DNA of 64,000 nt from Zoroaster sp. YZ-2022 (lineage: Eukaryota > Echinodermata > Asteroidea > Forcipulatida > Zoroasteridae): NCBI GenBank assembly GCA_029582265.1, contig CM055817.1, positions 56,989,750-57,053,749 of the forward strand. Direction: 5' to 3'. This document shows, one piece after another, positions 1-12,176 of this stretch (the stretch's first letter is position 1; each line of letters begins with the position of its first letter). The translations under genes were made by a program, and so were the position numbers. The notes under the pieces were generated by a model. The model had not been told where the DNA came from. It was given only the letters and a program-made list of their open reading frames with translations, and made no database searches.

Positions 1-224
1 TATTTACTTCTCTTCGAAGCATGGAGTTTTGGTGTAGATATTGAAGGTCACATATCATGCGATTGTCCCCTATATGTATAATTATGACGTCACATACTGA
101 AGGGCGCAAAAAAGGAGCCATGGAAAATGTTTGAGGTTACAGGGCAACTACCATAAAATTAACACTTTAATCAGTTTTACGTTGTAATTCCATCATTTGG
201 TTATTTTTTAATTATCAAGCCTCT

Positions 225-600
<376 letters not shown>

Positions 601-732
601 TAATTGTTTTATTCCGTTTCCCTATTCCTTGTAGGCTTATTTTTTCATACCCTGGTATAAAACAACACATTTTAACACAGTGTAAATTTATTTGTTTTTA
701 ACTAAACTTTATTTTCAAAACTTCCAGCATAA

Positions 733-956
733 TTAAAGGGGCAGTATCGTCACGATCAGAGTAGACTTTCAACAGGGCATGGAATCGATTTCCTATTTTA
801 AGATGAATACAGTGACAGAAAATTACTGGCTCATGTATGCAGCAGCAATGGTAATATGAAGTCATCATGTGGGGTATTATTTTCAGTCACTAAGTTAATC
901 TAAAACTAGCATTCTGATTCCATGCCCTGTTGATCGTGATGATATTGTCCCTTTAA
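733..956. mobile_element. TTAA-MITE family A, intact copy with known empty site
   Basis: 224 bp, ttaaaggggcagtatcgtca to gatattgtccctttaa. The duplicate segment at about 1490 reads cataattaataatcaatc with a single TTAA, which proves TTAA target duplication. Confidence 0.95.
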
Positions 957-1022
957 TAATCAATCTTCAATGACGGTTAGCAGAATGTCAAGAGAGTTAA
1001 ACAAATAAAAACAAAAATTATA

Positions 1023-1259
1023 TACTACTCAATTAAAACAATTTAGGGAACACCGGATTTTTAACATCAAATAGGTTTGGGCTATGTGCAATGATGTCAT
1101 GTACCAGCAATATTGACACAATGGCCGTGTTCAATCTGCTGCTCATGACTAAAATTTTTGTTAAATCATCAATTCTGTGAAACATTGTGTTTATCTGAAA
1201 TAAATGATCTTGCTTTAACTGAGATTATTCCGGTGTTCCCTAAATTGTTTTGAGTAGTA
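1023..1259. mobile_element. TA-flanked MITE (Tc1/mariner-like)
   Basis: Inverted ends of about 30 bp, tactactcaattaaaacaat/ttagggaacaccgg against the reverse complement. It is flanked by TA on both sides, as in Tc1/mariner insertions. No transposase is inside. Confidence 0.85.
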
Positions 1260-1681
1260 TATGTATTATTTAGGCCTATTTCCTTTTATTTTCAAGGTGT
1301 GCAGTATATATTATTTCTTGTTATTTTTTTTAATTTATAATTGTTTTATTCCGCTTCCCTATTCCTTCTATTTACTTTCATATATAAAACAATTTCAAGA
1401 GATTGTAAATTTATTTGTTTTTAACTAAAATTTGTTTTCAAAACTTTTAACATATATTTAATACATATTTGCATGAACAATTGAACATAATTAATAATCA
1501 ATCTTCAAAAACAGTTAACATAATGTCAAAAGAGTAAAACAAAAATCAAAAATGACTTTATAATATATGTTTTTTTATTATTATTATTTTAGGCCTATTT
1601 CATTTGATTTCCAAGGGGTGTAGTATCGACTTAGGCTATGGCCAGCAGAGTGCCACCATTAAAAATGGCCACAACATTAAT

Positions 1682-1951
1682 TTAACCCTAACCACCCCAA
1701 ATCCTACAAAATCCTCCAAGGACCACTTTTGGGGAAAAATTCAGCATTGTTGGAAACTGGTACTTTCACCTCTTCAAATGGGACAAAATTACTACCTGGC
1801 AAGAAGTACAGGCCATAAGTGCTGAATATGAAAGATCAACGAAAATGCATGGTGCATTTTGAAGATAAGGGCATGTTGCCAAAAGTGCACTGATGGATTT
1901 TGGAGGATTCAGGAAGGTTCCTAGCCAGAATACCTAGGGGGTTAGGTTGAA
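1682..1951. mobile_element. piggyBac-derived MITE (family C)
   Basis: ttaaCCCTAACCACCCCAAATC at the left equals the inverted right end of the 5.1-kb element (CCCTAACCATCCCAAATCC). The right side taccTAGGGGGTTAGGttga has a mutated TTAA. The second copy is at 63674-63934. Confidence 0.9.
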
Positions 1952-2880
1952 CAGAATACAGGAGGCCTACTGTGGTCAAAGGTGGGGGATAATTCTAAAT
2001 GTCAAATTCCAATGACTGCCTATAAATAAGGTGGGAAAATGCTGCCAACAAGGTGAACACACAGACACAAATGTAAAATTACATACATGTCCCCCCCCCC
2101 CCCTTCCCCACCGGCCAAAGGCTAGGCCAGCCCCACCAAAAAAAAAAAAACCCACCCCAACCCATAACCAAATCCGCCATGCAAGTTGGATGGTCATAAT
2201 TATTTTCTCAAATGCTGGCTGGCTCTATAGCTATAGAGAACTGCGCCTAGCTTTCAGGCAGACTAATTATGGCAATGCACGATATGCCATGCCCATGGCA
2301 TAGGCAATGTATGCAACGTTACAAAGACGGTAACTTACACATAATATTATTAATATCACCAAAATATCTCACGATAACACTTACGTCAGTTCGTCTTGTG
2401 ATTAATCTCTGCCTTGTCAGTCCATGTAATTAACAACATCTATCTCCTCAACAGCCAGAGGAGAAATTGTGAATTACTCAAAATCTACAGTACTACTACT
2501 ACTGACTAGACATACAGAAGGGATGGGCACATTTAAAATAGTACTAGATTCACTTACTACCGCGTCTGCGATGACCTTTCACCTTTCTATGTACGTATTA
2601 TTCGATACTTTACACATCGAAAATTGCTATCTGCAGTGCACACGCAAACTTAGTATCGTCTTAATGCTAATGTAAAATACTAGATTGTACTATGCACAGT
2701 AATCGATACTGTATTTATCGATGTTTACTGCCAATTTCACAAAATAAATAAGCATGAACCCTCTGCGCAGGATCATGAAAAGTGAAACCACAAACATTGA
2801 ATATCGAATTGTTATGCAGTGCACACACCTCCACTGAGCCATGACTATGGGCTAGCTGAAAGCAGGGCTAAACATGGTGA
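1952..2880. other. No gene seen
   Basis: Contains a C-run (2089-2103), an A-run (2139-2150) and no frame with recognisable content. No inverted repeat or tandem repeat of note. Confidence 0.5.
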
Positions 2881-2989
2881 AAGGGTTAATTGGAGGGTAG
2901 AGTAATCAGTGGTAGGAAAGCGTTGACGCAGAATCCTCTAGCGTAGCTTGTCTGCAGTACCCTGGGCAATACCGGGCCCAGCATTCGCT

Positions 2990-3165
2990 CATGGACCATC
3001 TTTGTAGAGCTCACAGTGACGAATATACGAGCATTGGCGTAACTGTGGTCCCCATTTAAGGCTGCATGATAAAAAAAAATGTTCAAGTGTGCCCCCCTAG
3101 AAAAAGTGGCGCACCCCTAGTGCCCCCTGAAAATTGGACTTCTAGTTACGTCACTGTGTACGAGT
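2990..3165. repeat. Possible transposon end (ttacgtcactg)
   Basis: Reading inward from the right, cacagtgacgtaactagaag, tccaattttcagggggcact, aggggtgcgccac resembles the G-rich ends of hAT-like elements. No matching left end was found. Confidence 0.35.
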
Positions 3166-3169
3166 CATC

Positions 3170-4040
3170 GGTGCGATTGCTTTGATATAACGACATATCC
3201 TCCACTTTTGGGCCCAGAAAAAAGAAAAAATAATAATAAATCAACAAAATCTCCAGTGGCTGTTGTTAGAGTTTGTTCAAAAATTATTTAGGGCCATTAT
3301 TAAAAATTCTCCCCAACCTATCTGAAAAGCGAACAAAAATCGAAAATGTGTTTGTTTTTTAATGTACTAGACCTTTTTCTTAATCTCGATCCTAATCTAA
3401 ATGTTTCTAAAATTCAAACATATTTATTGGTGGAGATATTTATATTCTTATAAAGTATGTATGCATTTACAGAATATTAATCAAAAGTATACAACGGCTT
3501 TAACTGTCTTTAAGTTTTGTTCTGCTACGAGCACACATAAACAAAATAATCTGAAAAAACTTTTTCATTTGAATAATCTACTTTAATCATACCAGAATTT
3601 CTATCAAAATTTCCATATAGGCCTATATGCACATAATAAAGCCAAAATGTTACATTTGCAAGTGTTTTCAAAGACTTAATTCCTTAATCGGAAAATAAAA
3701 AAATTAAAAAAGTACAGGAATATTTAATAACAAATTAAATCCTAAAAATCTTAGCAAATGCTGCTTCTGTGTAAATAGTAAGAATATCAAGCCTGATTGT
3801 CATGATTCAATATTTGATTTAAATCATAGGATTTAGTCATTTAACCATTAATCACGACGATTTATGTTATATTTTGGTCTATCAATTATGTTGATCGTTA
3901 ATCAATTCTTATGTGGTAGGGCCCTAGTACATTTACTATTATGCCAAAAAAGTCTCCTGTTTCTGGTCATCGGTTGGCTTCAAAATCACTAGTGCGGCGA
4001 CGCGTGCGGGGACCATAAACCAGAGACTTGTTTAGTCTTA
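3170..4040. other. No gene seen
   Basis: AT-rich sequence without recognisable frames, repeats or RNA genes. Confidence 0.5.
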
Positions 4041-4050
4041 CAGTATCCTT

Positions 4051-4126
4051 TAATAAAAGAACTGCTATTAATAAAAGAACTGCTATTAATAAAAGAACTG
4101 CTATTAATAAAAGAACTGCTATTAAT
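4051..4126. repeat. 18-bp tandem repeat, 4 copies
   Basis: aataaaagaactgctatt, perfect units. Confidence 0.97.
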
Positions 4127-4434
4127 TTATGAAGTTGCTTCATTTGTTCACTTACAGATGTACTATCACCATTTTTATTTTGTTATTTTACCAGCAATTT
4201 CTGGATTGCTATTTTCCTCATCGGAAAATAGTTTGTTATGAGATTTTCACCAAATAACTGTGAGAAGCTTTGTTTATCAGTAAATAGTGTTTAAATTAAG
4301 CTATAATGGTACCTACCATAAATTCGTTTCAGCCCTTATTTAATGTACAACCATAATTCTAACAAAATTAATATGTCATCTTAAACACAAGTTTCCTTTT
4401 CTTCAAGTAAAGTTGTAATGTTCCGATTAGCATG

Positions 4435-5338
4435 AAGATCTGACGTCACGCTTTGAGGCTCACGAATTATGCCAGATACCGGCCGTGCGACCGCCATGGT
4501 TTTTCCCGGAGATTCAACTCTGACCTTTGCACGCGATGATGGGCGTCCACGCGCAATATCTCCAGCGAAGCGAAATATTATGGATGCCAGAAGTACGCGC
4601 GCGCGTAGTCAAGTAGACTTGATTTCAAGTCTGAGATTGCGGTTATTTTTTGTCTACCAGCACATCAGCCACGCAAAACGCCGTTTACCCCTACTGGCTA
4701 TCACAGCCTCAAATCGCGATCTCAGACTTGACCCTCTTGTGTTTGTGGGATATTCATATATTCATAGCTAAAATTTACATAATAATACGGATGCTAGAGA
4801 GATGGCCAATCAGGAGGCCACAAAAACCTTGTAGGCCGCGTCTATTACTAACAGGTTACACTCGCTTAAAATTCTTTCTGTAATATTCATTCGATATTAA
4901 ATTTGTATAGTGCTTGGTACGTAAATAGTATTTGAAATGATAGGTAAATTTAATGAGATCTTAGAGTTGTAAAAAAGCACAAAATAAAATACATAATTCC
5001 TTCTCTACAAAAAACGTCTTACCTACAGTTTAAATGGAATCGTTGAGTACATCTCCTCCAACTGCATGTAGAAGATTTAGTTTGAATATTCATGTTATGG
5101 AAGGCTTTCCGACCAATCAGATTGTTCCGTCCACTTTTGGACTAATTCGCTGACGAACAACATTCCCAAGTCTGTGATCGAAGGTTAATGTCGGAGGTTA
5201 ATACACAAGAGGGCGCTATTTAATGCGATACTGTATTGGCTTCAGGCAGACAAAAAACCACGATCACAGACTTGGAACCAAGTCTAGTAGTAAAGTTACA
5301 TTTGCACGCGAACCTCGAATCGTGACGTCAGATCTTTG
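4435..5338. mobile_element. Nonautonomous DNA transposon with agatctgacgtcacg ends
   Basis: The left end agatctgacgtcacgctttg is the inverse of the right end (cgtgacgtcagatct). Further inverted segments lie inside (caagtctgagattgcggtta near 4625; ccacgatcacagacttgg near 5258), as well as a nested pair (ctcagacttgaccctcttgt; acacaagagggcgct). About 900 bp. Frames inside carry no domain, and the target duplication is not clear. Confidence 0.75.
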
Positions 5339-5339
5339 G

Positions 5340-7028
5340 CACAACTTATCCATTGAAATCCCTTGAATGGTTACGACAGAAGCCCGTCTCTATCCTTCAT
5401 AGGATAAATGCGACCAATCTATGTTCCGATGAGAACATAAATTTTGTTTTCAGGAAAAACAAGGGCGCAACATGTTTAACCATTGCGAAATGACTCAATT
5501 GAAAGCAAGTAGGCCTACAAAGAAAAAACAATGTATTCTGTAAAGTTTGACCAAGTCATAATCATGAAAAACTTACAAAACTTTCAAAATATAAATTACT
5601 TTATATTGAACTATACTAAACAAAGAATGGAACTTAAGTTTTACAACGGCTAAACTTAGATACTTATTCCCCTACCCCCAACTCAAATAGTCACACGGAA
5701 TCGCCGCTATTCTGTTTGGTTTGTTGGCATGACAGCGACGGCTAAACAAAGAAAGGGTTAAATATTTTGTCGCCTGTTAGTTCACGTTTTGACTTCGAAA
5801 TTATGGCAACAAAACTTATTATTCATTTTCATAATTGTGACGATGAAGAGGATGTTTGAAAAACTGGGTCCAGCCCTCTTGTAGGTCCATTATCTGTGGA
5901 GAGTGCTAATTAGGTGTATATCAATGCATACGTCATGATGACAACAACAGTGTTCAACCTGTGAATGCATTCCCACAATTGTCTCTATATAGTTAGCAAC
6001 CTTGTTATATGTGTGCCCAATAATGTGATTTTAGTGAGAAATCAACAACATCGATCAGCGACTGACAATGATTACAGATTATATTACTAGCATCACTCAA
6101 AATAATACCAAAAGAAAGGGAATATGCAGCTAGATTTTACTATGCTTTTATGATCAAATTTCCGGTTTGTTTATAAACTGTAAAAACAGGTGGTTGTAAG
6201 TGAAAGAACTTACCCTAGCAACGGTTGCTATTTGGGTGTTGTTTTGGCAACATTTTGAAACCCGATATCATCGCGTGGCTCCTGGTGCGACCTCCAGTCT
6301 GTCTCGTCTGTAATAACACCGTGCATACTGAGAGACCAAGCTTGCTTGGTCCGATCCTTCGGGGCAAATTGGGCTCTTCTCGGCGCCCAAATAACTGCCT
6401 GATGACGCTCCTTGTTTTAAGTTCGGTATTGTTTTTATTAATGGTACTTGCAACATAGTGGATAAAAAACGGGCTTCATTTGGGCGTTTCTTATCACAAT
6501 AACATATCCTCCGCTATCAACAAATGTTCTGTTTCCTATTTTCCATGGAGAGCATCTCGAAGACCTACTTATGGTTATAATATTTCGGCTTATTGACTAG
6601 TTTTTTCTAGTTTGTTATCGACGGCAGCCAAGTGGGATTAAGGTGAGACAGATGACGTAGTAGATGTTGGTCACAGTGAAGGAACTATAGTATAATTATA
6701 AGGTAGGACAACAGGCCTTCTTTACATACCGTATCTGTGGTAACCACTGGCCGTTTTCTCTATGATTCAAATCACGGATTCTGCGTTAAAATCATATTGT
6801 AAAGCAGTATTGGTGGTAAGTTTATCTTTCCAGGGCCGAATGCCTAAAATGCTAAGTGTATGGCCGCTGGAGGGCTTAATTAAGGGACCGACAGGCCTCA
6901 TTTTGTAATCATCGTGCAGACACTGTCAATTTACTATACGTTTTCAGGTATACCCCTCCTCCGACCCCCTTCCCTTTTCATGTTATGTACATGTAGTTCC
7001 CCTTAGTTGCATTGCGTCCATTTCACTT
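5340..7028. other. No gene seen; one perfect short hairpin
   Basis: The stretch holds no supported gene. gaccaagcttgcttggtc at 6333-6350 is a perfect palindrome. Frames at 6225-6458 lack recognisable content. Confidence 0.45.
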
Positions 7029-7036
7029 GTTACCGT

Positions 7037-7967
7037 CAGTGGCGCACCCAGGATTTGATTGGGGGGGGGGGGGGCTCAAAATATTTTTATTTGAAATCCA
7101 ATATGGGGGAGAGACATGGCTGACCCAAACCATAACCGCTGGCGCGGCTGCAGCCATGTCCCTAGTCGTGCTCGTCAGTGAACCTACGGCACATGTTAAA
7201 TGTTTCCTGGTGGTTTCTAGTCATAAAAAGAAGACATTATGGCATGATTCGGACTCGTAGGGTTTTACCTTCCATATAATTTCCTCCTCTTGATGTAAAG
7301 AACTTGAGCTTGTTTCGTCTGCAAGATTTCTATAGTTAAATACTTTCATTGCGTGGACGTAAAGTTTGTGATCATTCCGGGCGGAGCTAAATTTTTCAAA
7401 CACGAATTTGGCGGCAAAACCAAATCCCAATATTATCCAATCGGTGTTTGCTAAAAGAGTGTCACATAATCTTTGTAAATTAAAACCCAATCCTGGGCCA
7501 TTGTGTACAAACTGGAAAGGAGTTGATTATAATGCGGGCGTGTTTAAATTTTACGAGTAACCTCAACGACAGTCAACGACCTCAACAAGAGAAACGGACA
7601 ACAGAAAATGAAAATAAAATTAAGTAAAGCTGCTCCCTGATCAGGGTGCACCATGGCAGGGGGGGGGGAATGTGTAAAAATGCTTGTTATATATACTGGT
7701 GGCCCTTCAAGCTTACATGCACATGCATACGCAACGCCGTAAAATATAATAGTGAGTGGAATAAATGGAAAACTTTTGGAGGGGAGCTTGAGTCTCCTGA
7801 GTCCCCATCCCTTGTACCACTGCCCTATACTCCTTGCCGAACTCCTCTGTAGACAAGACTTGGGCTCAGATTTTGCTCTTTCCTGGCTCCTTCTTTAAAA
7901 AAAAAAAAAATCATCAGCGGGCCCTTGGGGGGGGGGCTCGAGCCCCACCCCCATGGGTGCGCCACTG
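7037..7967. mobile_element. hAT-like nonautonomous element with 8-bp target duplication
   Basis: The ends CAGTGGCGCACCCA are inverted (left at 7037; right complement ending 7967), each continuing into a G-run. gttaccgt occurs immediately outside on both sides (7029-7036 and 7968-7975), an 8-bp target duplication diagnostic of hAT-type insertion. CAGTGGCG-type ends are common in hAT elements. An 89-codon minus frame (7221-7490) inside was not recognised. Confidence 0.9.
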
Positions 7968-7975
7968 GTTACCGT

Positions 7976-8400
7976 CAATGTGGATTCCGTCTCATGGTTT
8001 AACTGCATTTCCAGCGTGATTGATTGGTTTTGTTTTCGTTCTTATTTGACAGACACTACCCAGAAAATAGAACCACAAGTCAAGTGTGTCATTTTAACTC
8101 CGAATTGACACTTCCGTCATCCTCTCGATCCTGAAGCTTGGAGGTTAACAGCCCCGCAGACCACCGGTAGCTGAATACCAGAAATCACGGTTCAAAAATT
8201 GCAGGACAATCAACCCGATAAACACACAAATCAATACAGATTGTTGATTATCAAGTTTAAGTCTACATAAAGTTTGACATTCCATCCACTAATCCACTCT
8301 ACTGGAAAACAATATATACATCAGTCTGTGAAGTGGGTGTGTCATGAGCCACATATCAAGCAGGCCTATATCAGTGGTAAAGACAGTCTTTGATCAACTG
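7976..8400. other. No gene seen; upstream region of the small gene at 8508
   Basis: No clear TATA or other promoter element could be singled out. Confidence 0.4.
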
Positions 8401-8403
8401 TTA

Positions 8404-8467
8404 ACACGATTTTAGTAAGCACGATTTAGTAAGCACGATTTAGTAAGCACGATTTAGTAACACGATT
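8404..8467. repeat. 14-bp tandem repeat (cacgatttagtaag), ~4.5 copies
   Basis: Sits 40 bp upstream of the start codon of the gene at 8508, in its likely 5' UTR or promoter. Confidence 0.92.
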
Positions 8468-8507
8468 TTGGTCGCTTGCCTTTAATACGGTCTCATTTTG
8501 TACAGTC

Positions 8508-8978
8508 ATGCACGCCAAGTGTGTGCGTTTGTGTATTGTTGTGTTTGCGCTGAGCGTCAATGCCGTAATGGTCAACGCGCAGGGGGATATTTCAGGTTCA
8601 CCCATTATATTATTCACGTCACCTAATACGTCACCTAATACGTCACCTAATCCGACACCTGATCCGACACCTGATCCGACACGTGATCCGACACCTGATC
8701 CGACACCTGATTCGACACGTGATCCGACACCTGATTCGACACGTGATCCTACACCTGATCCGACACCTGATTCGACATTTGGTACTCGCAACGACCCATT
8801 AGCCCTGTATATTGGGGTTTCTGCCGGTGCAGCCTGTCTTCTGATTGTCCTTATTATTGCTACCTTAATTTATATAAAGGTACGGATGTCTAAACGCCGC
8901 AGAATAAGAGTTGCTACAACAGGACCAAGTGACGAAGTGAACACTAATGACAGTGATAGACAGATCCCAAATGCTTAG
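8508..8978 (+). CDS. Putative type I membrane protein with Pro/Thr-rich repeat stalk
   Basis: An uninterrupted 156-codon frame with a full membrane-protein layout. Residues 1-26 look like a signal peptide (CIVVFALSVNAVMVNAQG). Residues about 37-92 are a mucin-like stalk of repeated (S/T)P-N/D-P-T units encoded by a 12-bp minisatellite. Residues about 99-125 form one transmembrane helix (GAACLLIVLIIATLIYI), followed by a basic anchor (KRRR) and a polar tail. This order is unlikely by chance. The stalk would be heavily O-glycosylated if the protein is made. No domain identifies a function. It could be a single-exon gene or the last exon of a longer one. A start at this Met places the signal peptide correctly. 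Confidence 0.7.
   Translation: MHAKCVRLCIVVFALSVNAVMVNAQGDISGSPIILFTSPNTSPNTSPNPTPDPTPDPTRDPTPDPTPDSTRDPTPDSTRDPTPDPTPDSTFGTRNDPLALYIGVSAGAACLLIVLIIATLIYIKVRMSKRRRIRVATTGPSDEVNTNDSDRQIPNA
8640..8776. repeat. 12-bp coding minisatellite (ccgacacctgat)
   Basis: About eleven units in frame encode Thr-Pro-Asp-Pro-type repeats, with variants cacgtgat and cctgattcgaca. The opposite strand is also open, giving a Gly/Val/Ser-rich frame, rejected as a gene. Confidence 0.9.
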
Positions 8979-8990
8979 TAAGGACGTTTA

Positions 8991-9205
8991 CACTGTAAAA
9001 ACGGTGTTTAGAATTTAAACACATGTTAAATAAATGCGTTTAGGAATGCGTATAAATGCTAAACGGCCATCCTCTGTACATGTCACAAAGCTAAACGTGC
9101 TTAGCTTTTTGACACCTGTTCATACGGTATTTAGCATTTAAACACACATCACAGAAAAGCACAATCTAATTTAAATTTAATTTCTAAGCATCATTTTTAC
9201 AGTGT
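8991..9205. mobile_element. MITE with CACTGTAAAAA ends; may supply the poly(A) signal
   Basis: cactgtaaaaacggtgttta at the left is the inverse of tcatttttacagtg at the right. The interior repeats gtttagaatttaaacac and gtatttagcatttaaacaca. It starts 12 bp after the stop of the gene at 8508 and contains AATAAA at about 9029, the first such signal downstream. Confidence 0.75.
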
Positions 9206-9206
9206 G

Positions 9207-9330
9207 GCGACGGACCCTTTAAGCAGTGGCCATTTTGTTGGTAACCACACGACTCAATGGGGATCAAACCGAGGCCATGTCCAAAATAGTCTGGTGCCTT
9301 CTTCATTGTGAGCTTAATATTAAGTTTGAT
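9207..9330. repeat. Diverged dispersed repeat, related to 12702-12795
   Basis: Shared order ccattttg, cacacgactcaatgg, gaggccatgtccaaaatag and ctggtgcctt, compared with gctattttg, gaggctcgtgtccaaaatac and actggtccctt. Old copies with no structure seen. Confidence 0.4.
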
Positions 9331-9755
9331 CGTCTCAAGTTCCGTCTGTCAATAAGTAATAATTATGTTTTTAGGTATTCATGTACATAATTATGATGTG
9401 ATATTCTGGAGTTTGTTTTACTTATTCACATTGGAAGGGAGGGGTTCAAAGGGCGCATACCTTTTTTGGAGGGTGTTTGTTTATTTGTTTAATTTTATTT
9501 TTAATTATTTTTTTAAATTTTTTTTTTGCCGAACACGTTTTTGAGTTTGCCCCCTTTTTTTGGCAAAATATTTCCCTCTTTTTGCTGTGTGCTTTTCCGA
9601 GATCCTGGAATCCTGTTTACTCACGATCTTTTATTATAAGAACACAAGACAACATAATTATATCTGATTAGTATGAGGGGTTGTCTCGCAAGTCCATGGT
9701 TACTTGGCCATCTTTTATGTGTTTGTTGGGCCAGGGATGAGGGAGGTGGAGACTA
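9331..9755. other. No gene seen; T-rich tract
   Basis: Low-complexity T-rich stretch at 9475-9530 and no supported frame. Confidence 0.5.
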
Positions 9756-9757
9756 GA

Positions 9758-10094
9758 CCATCGTGTGCCCGGAAGAAGGACGTAACGAAAGTGTGACCGG
9801 CAAAAGGTCGTAATCAATTAATGTGAAAAATTGTGTTTCAAGAAAACCGAGTGTGAAAGTTTCGTCGCTTTTTTACCATTTATAAGTCATTGTAGGAATG
9901 TTAAATTCCGCACGGGAATGGAAAAACATGTCTTGGGAGTAATTCTAGCAAAACATTATAACAGTTATGCTCTACATTTTTTCAAAGGAGCTATTTTGTT
10001 GCTTACGACCTTCTGCTGAGACAAAAAGTTGTACTTCATGTGCCTGGAAGGTCGTAGAGCCTTACGACCTTCTTCCAGGCACACGACGATGACC
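9758..10094. mobile_element. MITE with catcgt-gtgcc-ggaagaagg ends
   Basis: The left end catcgtgtgcccggaagaag, gacgtaa is the inverse of the right end (ttacgaccttcttccaggca, cacgacgatg). A second internal cttccaggcaca copy lies next to the right end. A 62-codon frame inside is unsupported. Confidence 0.75.
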
Positions 10095-12068
10095 ATAATT
10101 CCTTTTTTAGGCAAGTAGAGAGGGGGGGGGGGGGTGGTTCATACGAACAGATCAAATTCAATCAATCACAGTTAATTCGATCCAAACTCCTCCCACACGT
10201 CCCCCTGACTAGTGCCAGCTTTAATTATTCAAGTCATTTAGTAAGTTAATTTTGCTGTGTTTGCTGTTGTTTTTAAATAAAGCTTTTATACCCAGAGGAT
10301 AATAGTGAATGCTGTGTTCTGCTATTTTTGTGAAAAATAATGCAATTTTCTTTCCTAATAAAATTATTCCTTATAAGGGTAACAATTCTACGATTTCGGG
10401 TCCCATCGGACGTACTAAAAAAAAACATTAGTGTCCTTCTTAGTGAAATTTTATTTAAACGAAGATTTTTATTCTTTGGTTTTGAAATCTAAATTTCTGA
10501 CAAGTGACGTCACAGCGTCACATTTGGTTGTTTCGAGGCATTCTCCTGATCATTTTAGGGGCAATATACTCCATGGATAATGGACCTTAATTTCCAGTCC
10601 CCTCCTTTTTAGCCACGCTTGCCCCCGCCCCTATGTGGTATAACTGCAGTAACTACCTACAGTCCCAATGACCAATATAAATCAGTCACTGGTCAAACAT
10701 AACACTTTAAAAATGACAATTTGACCATGATTAAATACTTTTTTGCACATTTTATTTGCAAAGTGCAGTCACCTTTTCGAAACAATAAACAATCGTATTA
10801 CAGTGTTTATTCAATGAGAAATGAAGTCCAAACAAGTTATATTTTGTTTCACCTTGTTTCGTCTGAAGGCACTATGTTATTATGTCAAACATAAACCAAC
10901 ACGCAATTTGTGAACAGTACGATGGCAATGCAAAAAAATAAAAATAAATAATGTTATATTTGTGAAAACTTCCATTACCATCCTACGAAACCAAAAGGCG
11001 TCTCCATTTATTCTATACCGACAAAGGCATTGAGTGGCATGAATTACCAGAATGAATACAATTTTCTCAAATCATGAAAACAATACAGGCTTTATCAACA
11101 GCGCCCACTAGCGGTAGCTTTATAATACCAGAAATAAAAAACAATTATAAATCCAGTCTTGAATCAAGACTAAGTGGCTATACGAATGTGAACCATTGGT
11201 AGTCTTCATTATACACATAAATCTGTAAAGGAACTTACAAAAAAATGATTTCATACAATACAAGTTAGAGTAAGTATTGAATCGTATTGAATACCGATCT
11301 CATATAATTATAAGGTCACTTTGTTATACAAAAATAATAAAACAATTCTTTAGGAACACTGAGTCATTGAGAAGTCGAATTATGTAACAATGAGTAGTCA
11401 GAGCGGAATGCTAGTTTATTTCATATCTAATTCCCTTTGACAAATATTTAAACTTTGCATATTAGTTATTTCTTCTGCTCCCCACCAAAGTTTCTTATTT
11501 CACATTACTAGTGTCAGTGTCTTGTTAGCATGCACAGTGATGAGAACTTTTGAATTTAACTTCAGTCGATATTAATTTTTTTTACTATTATACCTTATTT
11601 TAGCTTTTAACAAAAGATTACTCAATTTATGTGTAAAATGAAATTGTAACTCACTCGATCAGTTCATCCGTGTTGTCATGACAAATTAATCAAAGTATAA
11701 CATTTATGTCATTATGACGTAGGAGCCCTATTTCTGACACAAACATTTTTAAATAATTCTGAACGTATTATGTGACCCTATTGATCATTTTGTTTTAATT
11801 TAAAGAAATAACGAGTAAATATTGGTTTAAAAAGGGGATGGGTGGTGGTGTGAAAATCACAAACATCTAAATGAAGAAATGTGTTATTCTCTTAGCTCTG
11901 TACAACAACTAGAGGCTCCGTTAATGTTTTAGTTTGTTAATCGATTCATTTATATTTTCTTGCACATTCTATAATATTTGGATATCGGACTACAGATGAT
12001 ACAAGTTATTTGAAGAGACCGCACTGGGGGGCTCTCTAAATGGTTTAAAGGACAACGAACTCTCTCTG
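10095..12068. other. No gene seen
   Basis: AT-rich with a G-run (10122-10133). No supported exons, RNA genes or tandem repeats. Confidence 0.45.
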
Positions 12069-12176
12069 TTAAATATGCAAATATATGTTAGGATCTTTCA
12101 GCCAATCATGCTGGTTAATTTCAGAAATAGTGCATTTCATTATCCAATGAGGATCAAGCTTACTCAAGGCCACAGC
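12069..12176 (-). pseudogene. Possible degenerate last exon of a protein kinase
   Basis: A good acceptor (atattttgcag-like, ttattttgcag) opens a 35-codon frame ending in TAA. It contains KLDP, TISEINQHDWLKDP, which resembles the end of Ser/Thr kinase domains (DP..R.TI.EI..H.WL). The conserved Arg is missing and the spacing is two residues too long, and no sister exon was found nearby. It could be a decayed exon or a chance match. Confidence 0.25.

Noticed and set aside
4469..4883. Two plus-strand frames
   Set aside because: They lie within a nonautonomous DNA element with inverted ends and no recognisable domain.
8426..8791. Gly/Val/Ser repeat frame on the minus strand
   Set aside because: It is the antisense of the Pro/Thr stalk minisatellite, lacks a signal peptide or any other domain, and the plus frame is far better.
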